From positions 13,979,499 to 14,043,498 of the forward strand of contig NC_092565.1 in NCBI RefSeq assembly GCF_037975245.1: DNA of 64,000 nucleotides, written 5' to 3'. The stretch is from Apostichopus japonicus (taxonomy: Eukaryota; Echinodermata; Holothuroidea; Aspidochirotida; Stichopodidae). Shown piece after piece: positions 1 through 12,451 of the stretch (position 1 is its first letter; every line of letters starts with the position of its first letter). The notes beneath the pieces are model-generated. The model saw nothing but the letters and a program-made list of their open reading frames with translations, made no database searches and was not told the DNA's origin. The position numbers were made by a program, and so were the translations under genes.

Positions 1-424
1 TTTGCCAGAGAAATCTTACACCAGAAAATAATCAATCTAGCTTCATCACAAGACAACATTGATGAACATGATGAGAATGATGTCTCGTCATCTCAAAAAG
101 CTGACAATGATATATCAATCCAAAGAACAAGACGTCTCTCCGTCGGGAATGGTCCGCTTCCTGGTTTCCAACCGAAAATGATAACGAAAAGGAAATCTGA
201 GCCCAAGATGGGCGCTGCGTTTTCTAGTCCAAGACAGTCTGCTTTCAGAGATTTTCAAACGGGACGTGACGGGGCCATCGTCTGCGATGATGTCGCAGAA
301 CCTGTGGTGGCTAAGCAGCCCCCTCGAGTGAGGCAGCGGAGATCTTCGTGGGCCTGTACGGGGGCACATCCAGCGTTACAAATGATATCTCGTGTTACCC
401 TGCTCAAAGAGAGCAACTACGATG
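1..424 (+). CDS. FAM124-family protein, upstream coding exon (5' end outside window)
   Basis: The frame starting at base 1 is open with no stop to a GT donor after base 424 (exon ends GATG, intron GTAAGT). It leaves one base over, and the next exon at 7765 supplies the two bases that complete an Asp codon, so the phases match. The 141 codons visible are hydrophilic: an acidic stretch near residues 20-30 of the visible part (NIDEHDENDV), then basic and Ser-rich segments (QRTRRLS, RQRRSSW). This looks like the disordered N-terminal extension before the conserved FAM124 domain. I see no start codon that must be the start, and the exon probably continues left of the window. Assignment rests on the phase match to the strongly recognisable downstream exon. 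An intervening exon in the 7.3 kb intron cannot be excluded. Confidence 0.7.
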
Positions 425-3400
425 GTAAGTCTTGCTTATTTGTCTACGAAATTGCACGATATTTACAAACTTATAACCAATGACCGATTTACCTTTAGTT
501 TTCATTAATGTAGGAATGACAGTTTTTGCGTTGATGAGCCAAAATATATATGATTTCTCAGGCTAACCACAGTGTCTTAACCTAGTTTCAGTTAAGGTCC
601 CATAATAACCTGACAAACATCGAACACTCTGAAAATAACGTCAACATGCATTGACTTAGTTAAATTAATTGTTAAGCGTTGTAAATCACTATATGTTCTT
701 AGGCAGCTAATACTTACATTGCAAATCAGTGTGCCTGCAGACATGTTCATGAACTTTATTATTGCAATTTTGGCATAACTGCTGTAAAAAATATTATTCG
801 TTGAAAAATTTAAAAAAGAAAATTGATTTTCTCTAGCGTTGGATTTTGTAAATATACCATCAAACAAGATTATGAGTAAACCATGAACTTATAACACTCA
901 TTTACAAATCATCGCACCTTAAAAATAATTTCGAGATCACGTCTATGAGCGTGGTGGTGTTCATGACATAGAACAACTGTGCTGGGAATAATCTTGGGCA
1001 ACCCAACTTACACCCCAGGCCTCGGGATGAACTGTATGCTAAACATGCATATATAAAGAGTGTCATCAATTGAATAACCGAAATTGAATCAGTTTACAGG
1101 GACTATGAGTAAAATGAAATAAAAGAAACGTGGCTAAACATTCAGGTAAGACCAGTGTCTTGGTCATTTGTGAAACAAAGATATCACAAAATATGAATAT
1201 CATGTTAAATGATTATTCCAAAACTTGGAATAACTGTCTTCACTAAAGTTTGGATTTTTTTTTGGGGGGGGGGGGGTGAATAAAGCATATTCAACAAATG
1301 TATCCCTATATACAGAGTCAATTGATTGCCCGAGCTATCATCGGCATTAATATTATAAGATTATCGAGATTCAATTACATAGATTTACATCTGTACAATA
1401 CATAAAAGGAGTTTCTTTACAGCCAGATGGAATCAGCGTCACATGCAGTCTGGTCTATAAAATGTACCGCTCAAACAAAAATGCTGATTTGCGTGTCTAT
1501 TTCTGCAGATAATTTCGTAGCTGAGGACACACAAATAATTGTGTTTTAATATTAATGCGCTATTAAAATTTCGGTTTGCTTTCGGTTTGTGTTAAATTTG
1601 GGATTATGCCTTGAGCGCGTTTTGATGGAGTAAAATATATATCCTATCCTATCAGTTTCCATGCAGTGGCGCACGCAAAGGGGGAGGGGAGATCACCCCC
1701 ACCTCGGGGGAGGGGAGCTCCCCCACCTCCATCATCATACGGTGGAAAAATATTCAGTCGTGGAAGAATTAGACAACCCGGGCCCAATACGCCGTAAGGA
1801 AACAGGGGTTTGGGGGAGCATACCTCATTTACAACCTCTCACACTCACACTAACATCTTGCGTTAAGACGTAATCATAAACCTCATATCTAGTCTAAAAA
1901 TATGCCATATATTACACCATTTGCATTAAGTCTTAACTTTAATTTTTAATCTCGGTGAGGGGAGGAGGGGGAAGAGTGAGTCGGTTACAACGTCCCTAAA
2001 ACCACACCCCATCCCTTATTGAAATCCCAGATCTGTCTCTAGTCGTTCCTCAAATGTTCATGACCCGTTACCTAAATAAGTCGAAGTGGGTTGTGGGGGG
2101 GGGGTGCAAAATTTGGCTCCTACCTGTTCCCGTTACTCTTTCCATATTCCTTATCTATCCTTTAATATTCAAGTATGGCACCAATATATTATACCAAATT
2201 TTAATCTCCTTCTGTCACCAGTTTGAGTTGACTATGTGACCAACTGACCTTTTCTTGGGATCAGTACCTGTTAACTGCAGGTGGTATACCATTAGGAAAT
2301 ATTGTGAGAGGATTGTCGCCTTTCTAAACTGCAACTTGTGCACTTGTTAGTTGCATCGTTCAATGCGAATTTGACAAACAAACATAAATTGAATTCAAAA
2401 CATTTATTTGCAACATTTTTAATAGAATTGGGCAAGAATTATATATTTCACTGCTGAGAAAGGAGAGTTCTACGTGGTCAGTTTAAAAGAAAGAGTATGT
2501 TGATGCTTGCTGAGCTCTTCTCACACAATATAATATGCTATGACAATGTGTTTCTGCTGGAGAATGGAGGCATAAATCCCCCTTTGTGTCGAATTGTATT
2601 CATGAATAGTGGAATTTGTAGTTTGTAAAGGTCTCAGTACAATTGTCACAGCATGATAAACATTGATTTAGTGTTTTGTCTAATTTTGGCCTATTATTTG
2701 AGCAGATCTTATTATTTGAGACGCTAGTCCAGTTGTAAAACCGTGAATCCCGGCAGACAAGCATCTGCTGGTAGGATCAATTCTCGCTTGCTAGTGAATG
2801 AAGGGACATACAGAGAGAGTGAATCAGTGCAGTAGTTTTCTCCGTATGCAATTAACGTTTTAAAGTTGTTATGTTAACTTGTAACTGGATGATCATTTCT
2901 CCTGTGCACTTCTCCGAATTAAATAAATAGGAATATTGATCTATGTATAACTGATAGGCCCGTCAGATAATGTACGAGGTGTCCATTAAGCTTTATTAAG
3001 CAAAATAAAAACCCTTTCATTTAACAATCCGCACCCATACAGTGCATCCCTATGCACCCCTCTGGTTGTTTATGTGTCATGGCGTCTGTATCGTTATAGG
3101 ATTATCCATTTGCACATAACGGTTAACGTTCCCTTCATTTTCGTATAACGGAATTTTACTGCCTATCGATTTCGTCACCAAGTAAAAGCGTTAGCATTGA
3201 TTATAAACCACAATCTGCAATCGGTTCGTTGACACTTGAAGTACACAACGTACTTTACTTACTCGATTGTTGTTTAGTGTATCTCTCTATAATGGATTTG
3301 ATTATATAAAAAACTTCAAGTGGGAAGAGTACCTACCAAAATCGATGTCTCTAGACACATGATTTGATATGCATTCAGATGTATATGACATTTGCCATGC

Positions 3401-6400
3401 TAAATGGGTTGCCAAAAGTATACCTGATCAACGAAGGTATAGCTATATAGTTTCCTCGACCCGAGAACTGAGGGGGCGAGGGGAGGGGTGTGGGTGGGAG
3501 AAGGGGCTAGGTAGAGGTAAAGCATATTTTTTCAGACATGCAAATTGGATAATGATATGTTCACATGAGTGCTACCTGCATCCCTTCCCATTTACTTGAA
3601 CGGACCAACGGCACAAATATTCTCTCGTAGCTAATTATTAAAATATTAAGGTAATTGCGTTGTCTATATTTAATTGTTTGTCATATTCGCCGGGGGGGGG
3701 GGGCGGAGCGACAATTTACAGCCAACGGTGATATCAAATAGCACACATTTGTGGTAATCATTGCGGCCTTCTCTTCAGTTCATCGTGTCTTATACAATGT
3801 GACACGTTTAGGAAGAAAACTAGAAAATGGAAAATTGTCACCCCTAATTCCTGCGCGGATATAGCATATACTTTGAATCCCGTATTACTTTTCCTGCTCA
3901 CGTGCAGTGAAGGATAGTGCTAGTGTCCAACGTACACATGGTTTTTGATGTTTTAATCACACAAGCCGTGATACTGCCAAGTCAATTCCAAGTCTTTTCA
4001 CGACCTTAAAAATTTTCACTGTTCTTTATACTGGCAATTTTTCCCTCTTCCTTTGTGACGGAGGGGGAACAGAGTTAGCCGGTAGTGGGGCGGGGGTAAG
4101 GGTGCGAGAGGGTGCACTGAAATTATTAGTGTACGTTTTGCTAAACTCGCGGAAAGAGATTGTTCAAAGTCTAAACAACAAACTGACAAAGGGAGCTAAT
4201 GACGGACCTATACAACTTTTTTAAAGGTAATATTCTGCTCACAATGAAGTCTTTCATTAAGTATTAATGAACATGTTCACTCTTTATAGATTCTTGCCAT
4301 CCATAAAATCCTTGAGGTGTCTTGTATGTTATTGATTATTTAATTGAAGGTGTAACAGAGGAAAATGAATGCAAGAGCTAAACAGGTTCGCGAAATGTTT
4401 TGTTGTAGGCCCCCCATACTGCTTCTTTTCATATAACGGGACCTGGCCATCCTTTGTTATTTACGTTAATATCAATAACAACAACACTAGGCCTATGCTA
4501 CGTTGCATAGATGTCACCCCATGTCTTGAAGTGTTTACATCCGGGCAACCTCCAAGAGATATCTCGTATATGGACTTTAAGGGCGCGAATTTAGTTCGTT
4601 CATTTGAAGTATAAACAAGTATCACATTTATCAATTCCTTCCGGCGACTTTCCCCTCTCACTGTGTTACGGCTATTTGCAAAGGGCAGGCCAACGTCCGA
4701 TTGGTCTATCGGAACCGATAATTTACTTCGCTTTATTCGCTTACCTGTCTCCCCACCTCAGTACTTCCCATCTACACTGTATATAGTGATCTGGATATAA
4801 CCATTTGGTACTGCAGTACGCCACCGGCAAATGCCCCTTTTCTCTTTCCACCTAATATGTTCGTTCAGGAGTTAAAGGCGCCGATAAGTGACTAAAGGCG
4901 CTGATTTCATCTTGGTCGATAAAAGGTCCAAATATGTCAGATGCGCCAAATGCTCCGATTGTTTCAAGTCCGCAGCGACGCGGGTGGCTCACGAAGCCGG
5001 GTAGCGGTATATTTCTCAGTCCCCCCCCCCCCACCACTACCACCACCCCTGGAGTGAGCGACAATCGCAAGAACACCGGCAACTTCTCATCTTTAATAGG
5101 TACGAAGAGAACTCGTAAAGTCGGCGTATTCTCCATCAGCGAAAACGTGATCTTGTAATGTTGTTATCAACGCTTGCAGATTATAGTCATGGCAACCGAA
5201 CATCAAGCCAACGTCATCATCAATGTATAAACTGCATATGCTAAAATATCAAGATTAATATGCAACCTCTTTCATTATAGGCTACCATCCCAGCCCCGCC
5301 CTGACTTAATGAACCAACAGCTGTAAATAATGACCTAAATTTGTTTAGTATAAATCATGTTGGTAACGTCAAAGATGTCGGAGATGAAAAAATTTACACA
5401 AATTAAACAACCGTTGCAATATTACGGCATGTCAGTTGGCTACTTTGGAATTGCCACCAAAGATGTGACCGGTATATCTTGTTTGTTTTCAACGATAATA
5501 TAGTTATCATCCGTCTATATATTGATATCATTCTTTGTTGCAGTTTGTTATACTTTGATTCGTTGATTCGTTCATTTGTTGTTTGTATTTGAAGAGAAGA
5601 AGCGTCCAAGTCGTATAATTTATAACAATGTAAGCAAACAAACGATGACATACTACATAAAACATCATTAAAAGAAAAATGATTTCAAAGTAGGAAAAAC
5701 TAAGAAAAAGAAAGACAACACTTTTGTCAAACTTTATTTTGGGGGAAGTCGACATTTAATAGTTTCAAACATTCGCTTTTATTTCAAGAAAATGTCATAC
5801 TTGCTTCTTGTCGCTTCCCTCTTCTATTTTTGGGAAGATTGTATGAGTCAGTTGACAACAATTGGATTCCGCCAGCCCGTCTACAGATCATTGGTATCCG
5901 TACCCCCTCCCGACCCCTCCCGTCCCCTCCCCTAACACTCACACTGTTTTTTCTTAGGCTTACTTATATGGAATCCGAATTTGGTCACAAGGGACAATAA
6001 TCAATTGATTTCGAGAATAGTATAATTTTAGCTCCTTTTACCGAATACCTTGAAGGTTTATTACTTCTGACTGTAAATGCATGTGACCTGAATCATTAAG
6101 TGGAGGTGAAAGTTTATTTACTGCACATCTATACTCCCTGGTATGATGTTCTGCACTCCCCCCCCCCCCCCCCATGTTACCAAAATACCAGCATATTGTA
6201 ACCTTACAATGCAGCCCGAAGGTAATTCGAATCCATTGTAACATCATAGCTCAGCCTGAAGGTGATGTGGGCAGGGTCACTCTCATCGACCTCCCTCTAG
6301 TCCACCCCACCCTCACTCCCACCCTTTACACAAGACGTCATTGATTCGATTGAAGCCAGTCTAATGCGATGCTGAAGAGATGAATGCGGCAATAAATATA

Positions 6401-7764
6401 GCGAGTGGGAGGTGTAAAATGTGAGCAATAGTCGCCCTGATAGTATACATGAATATTTCATTATGTATTTACATGAATTCGACCTTTCTCAGTGGGTCGA
6501 TGATATTTCTCTCTTCGTTTCATCTATTAATATACGTTAACACCCCGGCAAAGTCTGAGAATGGCCTGTACTATAGACTAATATATTCTTAGTAGCCTAC
6601 ACATATATGTGATTATTTGTTAGCATCGTAAACAACTGGAGAGGTGTAAACCTATATATTTTAACTTACACGTCGTAAGAAAATGAGATAAACTATAGAT
6701 ATTTGGCGTTCCATCGGGCCAAAGGTGAACGTATGATATCTACTGGGTACATTTTGTAGCACCACCTGTCATTTTGTGCAGGTGATTTATGAAAATGTTC
6801 GCAACATAGTTCGAAGCTGGGGGCAAAACAAGATTTGGGTAGATGTTTATTTTGTACCGCCTGGCATCCTATATAGTTTTGTACATTTAAACGAATATTG
6901 TGTCATGTAAAATTGTGCTACAAGATCAAGTTCGGCAGTGAAGGTGACCTCGTGTCAATTCTGTGTATATAATGTTATCAGTAGTCAGTAGCGTGCGCAG
7001 GACATAAAAAGCCGGGGGAAGGGAAAATCATTTTTTTTTCCCTCGCTGAGTTAGGTAAGGGCCTGAACCTTTTGTAAGAAACAGAGGCGAATCGATGATT
7101 TTTATTACTAGGGGGGCTACTGTCCTGGAGGTCCGCCGCCCCTGGCCGATATCAATTCGATCATCACCCAAAACACACCCACCCACTAAATCGGAGAAAT
7201 TAGCCCCGTGTAAGGTTTATTCGCGGTGCGATATGCGGTGGTTTATCGCGGAGATTCTGCTGGGCTATTCCAATGTTTCTTGCTTCTTCTTTTTACAGTT
7301 GCAAATATTGCGAGATAATTTTGTATCAAATCTCCACATGGAGTGACTGACTGCTGTTGAATCAATGGATAAACAAAATTTTACATCAACTTAACATGAT
7401 ATAAAACTTATTGATAAACTATGTAGAATAAGTAGGCAGTAAACCCCTCCATAAACGTTGAATGAGCGGAAAAACCGCACGGAACTGAAATCACTGATTT
7501 AGTTCCAAATTTTGGACTTTTTAAAATTTTTATTGTAAGAAAATAAATATTTGCTTCACTTATATTTTGTAATAAAGCCTGTCTGTATTGATGCTTGCGT
7601 TGAATTATACGTAATATTAGATGAGAGTGTGAGGCTTGTTGTGAACACTTGCCAATACAACGCAATAAAGGACGACGAAAGAATAGCTCAAGATTATGCA
7701 AGTCTTACAAGGCTTGTCAAATCCGTGCTCTGACATTATTGTTTTGTTTTCATTTTATTCGCAG
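425..7764 (+). other. FAM124 intron, 7.3 kb
   Basis: This runs from a GTAAGT donor to a TTCGCAG acceptor. It contains no exon I can support. It holds poly(G) or poly(C) runs near 1262-1275, 3691-3703, 5021-5032 and 6158-6173. Two patches look like mobile-element ends: about 1660-1740 (GTGGCGCACGC followed by G-rich and C-rich blocks that can pair) and about 6985-7150 (GCGTGCGCAGGAC). A TATA-like AT-rich background fills the rest. Confidence 0.6.
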
Positions 7765-8684
7765 ATGATGCCGAAACAGCCGAGAGACCGGAAGTGAAAG
7801 ATCCCTACCGACTGACCCTTCATTTTATATCCGATCCAAAGCAATCAAAGAAACTAAAATGTCTCTTGCGACCTTTGACCCATTCTGTGGCGCCAAAATT
7901 AAAGCTTTTTAACTACGTCGATCGCAGCGAACGAGTCGTCTTCGATAACAAAGAGCCGGATGTTATGGCCATACCCTCTCTAGCCATCATGGTATTCCTC
8001 CAAGAGGAACAGGGAATTGAAAGAATCCTTAACGCTCGAAAATACCTTAAAGAGGCACCATGGCAACTACACCACAAAGATCTTGTCGGCGGGAATGTAG
8101 TGCCATACCCAACCAACAATCAAGATTTCTACTCTCACGCAGACGGCATGCCACTTTGGGCGGTCCGACAGATTCTTGGCAAGGATAGGCTCAGGTTTAT
8201 GATATTTGTATCATTTGAAAACTGGGATGACACTGTTTCGTTGTATTCTAAAATTTTATCAAGAGATGTTCAGTTTCAGAAAGAAGATTTTTGTTACTTT
8301 CTCGTATTTTGTTGCCGGAAGCTGAATCTTGAAGTTCAACTTGCGTTGAAGAGACTTCCGGTAGGTTTTGTTCCTACGCCACTCGATGCCGCCATATTAC
8401 AATTCAAGGTCCAAGACATAGGCCAGTTGGTACCTTTACTACCACGTGTATGTAGTCCAATTAGTGCCAAACGATGGCAGACTACAGATCTCGATGGCAA
8501 CAAACTATTGCTTCTAGTTCAACGGGAGAGTGGCAATCATGACAGTGGCAATGGAGGCGGTAGGCAGAGAGAGAATGATGGTGAAATTTATCAGTTTAGC
8601 GGAAAGTCCAGTCCAAACTCGGAAGGCGAAACAAGTGCCTCGGAAGGAAACAATACTTTTACAGACATCAGTAATTATGTCTAG
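7765..8684 (+). CDS. FAM124-family protein, terminal coding exon with the conserved domain
   Basis: The acceptor TTCGCAG precedes base 7765 and the exon reads 306 codons to TAG at 8682-8684. The conserved part starts at KDPYRLTLHFISDP and continues through SLAIMVFLQEEQG, APWQLHHKD, QDFYSHADGMPLWAVRQI, EDFCYFLVF, LALKRLPVGF, VQDIGQLVPLLP and RWQTTDLDGNKLLLLVQ. These are the landmark segments of vertebrate FAM124A and FAM124B in the same order. The last 50 or so residues are Gly/Ser/Asn-rich and low in complexity. FAM124 proteins lack a known enzymatic activity; human FAM124B has been reported with the chromatin remodellers CHD7 and CHD8. There is no ATG at the start of this open frame (the first candidate, at 7794, is GTG), which fits an internal splice acceptor. 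I cannot say whether it is closer to FAM124A or FAM124B; it may predate that split. Confidence 0.9.
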
Positions 8685-10485
8685 CATGTCTATAATAATA
8701 TATATTTACAGAAACAAAAGTAATAACTTTAACGTTTCCTAAACTGTAGTACAAGAATTAAATTGATGTCAGCATTTGATTGATGACTCATATCTCTGCG
8801 TTAGTCGGGCTTTTAGAAACTGCAGCACGAGATTAACTTCAACAAATGTAAACGTTGTTCAAGTATTGGGTGGGGGGGGGTGGATTCCCTCGTCTTACTC
8901 TGACGTTTACTTTCTCGTTTCTGTATGGAGGTGGGTGATGTGGGGTAACGGTTGGAAATGACCACTGGTAGCAGTGAATTGAGGACATACATATTATTCA
9001 ATTTAAGAGGTTTTTTTTTCAATTTCTGGTCAGAATTACATAGATACCCGAGATAGGAGGGTGGGGCTGGGGTTTGGGTTAAGGTTGAAACTTAGTGAAG
9101 TGGTCACAGTATCAGCAATCTCGCGAAACAGGTATTCTTTTCAAAATATTAGAATAAAGTGGTTTTAAAATTGTCATTAAATTTAGGTTCGTAGAAGAAT
9201 TACATTTGTACTCCTAGTAATTGTTTATGTTTTGTTTGTGAATGGGGGATGGATGCCGGTTGGGGTGAAGATGAAACTTGGTAAAGTTGTCAGTGAGTTA
9301 ATTTCACAGTATCAGCAATCTCGCGGGATTGGTATTTTGGCCCCAAAAAATGGCCTAACCGAAGTGGATACTTGTTTATACTCTAATTAACGATATTGAC
9401 ATTACAGTGTACATACACCGAAACATTGTATATAATAGTATGAATATTCTGTTCAGGGACTTGTAAGAAGCGAGTAATTAAACTTTCTCTATATTTCTTT
9501 AAAATGTGTATCGTGAGTTTATTTCGAATAAAATATGCTTTACTTTCGTGAAATATGAAGAAAAAAAAACATAGTAATAAAATTTTGTTATCATTCGGAT
9601 GAACCAAAACGTCACGGTAGTCAGCGTTATTGTGAATTCCGCAATTCAAAGTATCGGTTATATCACCAATTACAGTAGTTTTCATCTGCATACCAAGTTA
9701 ACCATGCACTGTCGGAGGAAGCCCCTAACTTGAACCTTCTAAGTGACGTCACGAATTTAGCATATTTTCAGTTGTCATCATTGATGTCGATGCTTGAATA
9801 TTGATTAGGAAGATACATATATGGACTAAAATTCAGGAGGATTGAAGGTGATTTCAAGCGTTTTAGACATACACAGCATGGGTTGAGAACCTCTATGTGC
9901 TACACTTTCATCTCTTCTAGTTCAAAATTTAAAGGTCATGGCATTGGTAAATTTGTTAGTACCCCACCATAATCCAATCCACCATCTATCATATTATTAT
10001 AGGTGAGACTTGTTAGTCGAAAACGTTCACGTATGTTATAGCAACCTTCGAAAGTTGATCAATTTAGTGTGTAAATCAATTGGGCATTTACTTATTATGG
10101 GGACCTACGTATATAGTTCATATTGTTCGTGTGGAACAAAGCACTTTATGTGAGTTTAGACGGAAACATACAGAAGTTCATTTGAATCCCCCTATTCGTA
10201 TGATGATCATGGATTTACACCAGCTCATATCGCTTCTTTTTCCTTTCGATGAGTATTCAGAAAATAATGAGGTAAGCGTTTAATCGCGCACTCAAAGGAC
10301 CAATTAACGGATGGAATTAGCCCTCAGCATCTGACCACTTTTATCACATACTGAGAGATGGGAGTTTTTTGTTGTTGAAAGTTGAGCATTTCAAACTTTA
10401 TATTGGCAAATGTTTGCCTACATTAAAGACTGATTTGGAAACATTACTATAGTAAACAGGAGCGTAGTTGGTCTTAAACTGGTTC
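8685..10485. other. FAM124 3' flank and intergenic DNA
   Basis: There is no gene here that I can support. A possible polyadenylation signal AATAAA lies at 9153-9158. A diverged direct repeat of about 200 bp sits at roughly 9060-9340: the phrase CAGTATCAGCAATCTCGCG occurs near 9104 and again near 9308, each time with a similar GTTGAAACTTAG/GATGAAACTTGG context. Confidence 0.4.
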
Positions 10486-10493
10486 CTCTAGCC

Positions 10494-10984
10494 CAGTGTT
10501 TCCCTAACTTTACCCCCCCCCCCAACAAAACCCCCTGTTACGTGGATGCCAGAGCTGTCCACGAACCCCCCCCCCCCCCCAACTTCCGAGACATGATCTA
10601 AGTCATTATTATACTATAATACGCATAAAAGTGCTTCGTAAAGATCATGTTCATAGCTTAATATTGTAATGGGGAAAAACAAGAGATGAACAAATATTTA
10701 TTTGAAAACTTCAAGATCAGATCACGAATTGTATCATGCATCGATCACCCATCACACACGATGAGGCGGATGCTCCTGTTTTTTATCACATGCACGGTAG
10801 AATACTACCATGGCAACATTTGCGTATGGAACGCGAAAAGACTTTGTAGATAGGTATACGACTTTTATACATTACTAAATTATATGATATATCAGATTTT
10901 AGTTCAACTAAATGTACTCTGGTTTTGACTTCCAGAAACGTCTCACGCACCCCTGGGGGTTCATGCATCCCCGGGGAACCCCTG
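10494..10984. mobile_element. Non-autonomous hAT-type DNA transposon (491 bp)
   Basis: The left end reads CAGTGTTTCCC and the right end, reversed and complemented, reads CAGGGGTTCCC, which are CAG-starting terminal inverted repeats typical of hAT elements. The flanks are CTCTAGCC (10486-10493) and CTCTAGTC (10985-10992), an 8 bp target-site duplication with one mismatch, the length made by hAT transposases. There is no coding capacity. Two poly(C) runs lie just inside the left end. Ends were chosen from the duplication and the inverted repeats together. Confidence 0.7.
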
Positions 10985-11296
10985 CTCTAGTCCAAACCCC
11001 TACACTGCCCCTCACCTATGGAACGCGACAAGTTTTCGAAGGTCCCCAATAGAAAAAGTTTGAGCCACTGATTATATTCACGCCGTTGCTACAAATCAGA
11101 ACGTTGTTAACGAATTTTACAAGGTTGTGCTACAATTGACGCCGTTGTAGACGAACGTTTCGCGTTCCAAGCCCATTAGCCTATGAAATGCAATGGTGAC
11201 ATCACCGATAAATGAAATGGAAGTAGAAAAGTAGGGAAAATCATCCCGATAAAAGATACTTTTTAAGAAAAAGTCGCCCAGGAAAGAACCTGGGCA

Positions 11297-11435
11297 CGAA
11301 AACCAAACTACCGAACGATTGATCCGCTCTCAACCCCAGTCCCTTGCATCGGGGTGTGACTGTGTGATCATCGTCGGGTGTGCATCACCATTCCCTCGAA
11401 AGGGAACAGATACTACACATGATCTTAGCCAAAAG
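11297..11435 (-). repeat. U2-snRNA-like repeat, copy A
   Basis: Read on the minus strand, this carries CTTTTGGCTAAGATCA and then TGTGTAGTATCTGTTCC, matching U2 snRNA from about nucleotide 10 onward apart from one base. The first stem (CTCGGCC) is replaced by a CTT-rich run. The rest is unlike U2 and is about 90% identical to copy B, 158 bp to the right. The body contains a UUCG-capped stem (TTCCCT / AGGGAA). Confidence 0.65.
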
Positions 11436-11452
11436 AAGAAGAAAAACCTGTA

Positions 11453-11606
11453 CGAAAACCAAACTACCGAACGACTGATCCTCTCTCAACCGCAGTCCCC
11501 TTGCATCGGGACCGTGACTGTGAGATCATCGTCGGGTGTGCATCACCATTCCCTCGAAAGGGAACAGATACTACACATGATCTTAGCCAAAAGGCCGAGA
11601 AGGGGA
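11453..11606 (-). ncRNA. U2-snRNA-like sequence, copy B (5' domain of U2 on an unrelated body)
   Basis: On the minus strand from about 11605 the sequence begins CTTCTCGGCCTTTTGGCTAA, followed by the branch-site-recognition region with GTAGTA. It agrees with my recollection of the U2 consensus over about 41 bases with one difference (A to T). It then departs completely: where U2 has stem-loop IIa there is a stem TTCCCT-TTCG-AGGGAA, then a region with a second possible stem (GTCCC / GGGAC). I see no canonical Sm site of the AUUUUUG type, so a normal U2 is unlikely. It could be an snRNA-derived SINE, a chimeric pseudogene, or an expressed variant. The copies are tandem, period 158 bp. Confidence 0.5.
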
Positions 11607-12298
11607 ACATAAAGCTACACATGATACTTTCTAAGAAAACTCTCCCGTGATTTCATCCTGGCTATATTGTCACGTAACAACTGACAGTAATTTGTAGCAC
11701 AAAAATAGCATAATATATTAGTTAAACCTTCATCAAGATGGCTATTTCTAACTATTTGCGAAGGTTTATAACTACATTTACAATAAATGTTAGAAAAGCT
11801 ATTGAATTACGAAGCTTGGTCAGAACATCTTTTCTAGCATCTTAATTGATTGTATCTTAAAATCTATGACAATCAAGACAAAACAAAGCAATCCACAATA
11901 TTTCAAGAAACCTGTTCTTCTTTATCCCGGTGAACTCTTTCTGGGTTTGACCCATTTTGTATGCTAGTATCCAATCCATTACATGTGAGCTATTTCATGT
12001 TGAAAACGAAATTTCGAATCAAGTCCAGCTACAAGCTACGTAATAAAAGCAAACTGCGCAGAATTGAGGGCGCACTGTGGCTCAGCCTCTGACACGACTC
12101 TCCAGGGCCGTATGTTTTTCGTTGAACTCCATGCTATTCAGTACCACAGAAATGTCTGTGTGCGGCATACTATTAATATTAACAATACTGTGTACTGTAG
12201 TTGTAACCGGACCATTTAAGTTAAGTGCTTGTAACCAATTGCATATGAAATTTGTGTGTGGAACGTCAACATTGAACCTCGACATGACAAACTGAAAA
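11607..12298. other. Upstream region and 5' UTR of the acyltransferase gene
   Basis: There is no other gene here. It should contain the promoter or at least the 5' UTR of the GPAT gene. The sequence is AT-rich and shows no TATA box or other element I would stake a claim on. Short open frames here lack any recognisable similarity. Confidence 0.3.
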
Positions 12299-12451
12299 AT
12301 GGTAGCCTTTGAGCAAATTTTCCTCACTTTGTTGGGGTTGTATTTGACGCCATTTTTTGTCATTGTTGGACTTGTGATAATTCCATCTGTATTAGGCATC
12401 CGTCTCGGCGTGCGTAAATATTATCTTGGATTGCTGTTGAAAGTGTTCGAG
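12299..12451 (+). CDS. GPAT3/4-like exon 1 (start codon, membrane anchor)
   Basis: ATG at 12299 starts MVAFEQIFLTLLGLY; residues 7-30 are strongly hydrophobic. The exon ends in phase 0 before GTTAGT. The start is chosen because the following residues (IPSVLGIRLGV) align with the N-terminus of vertebrate GPAT3/4 (LPSVFGVSLGI). Confidence 0.9.
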
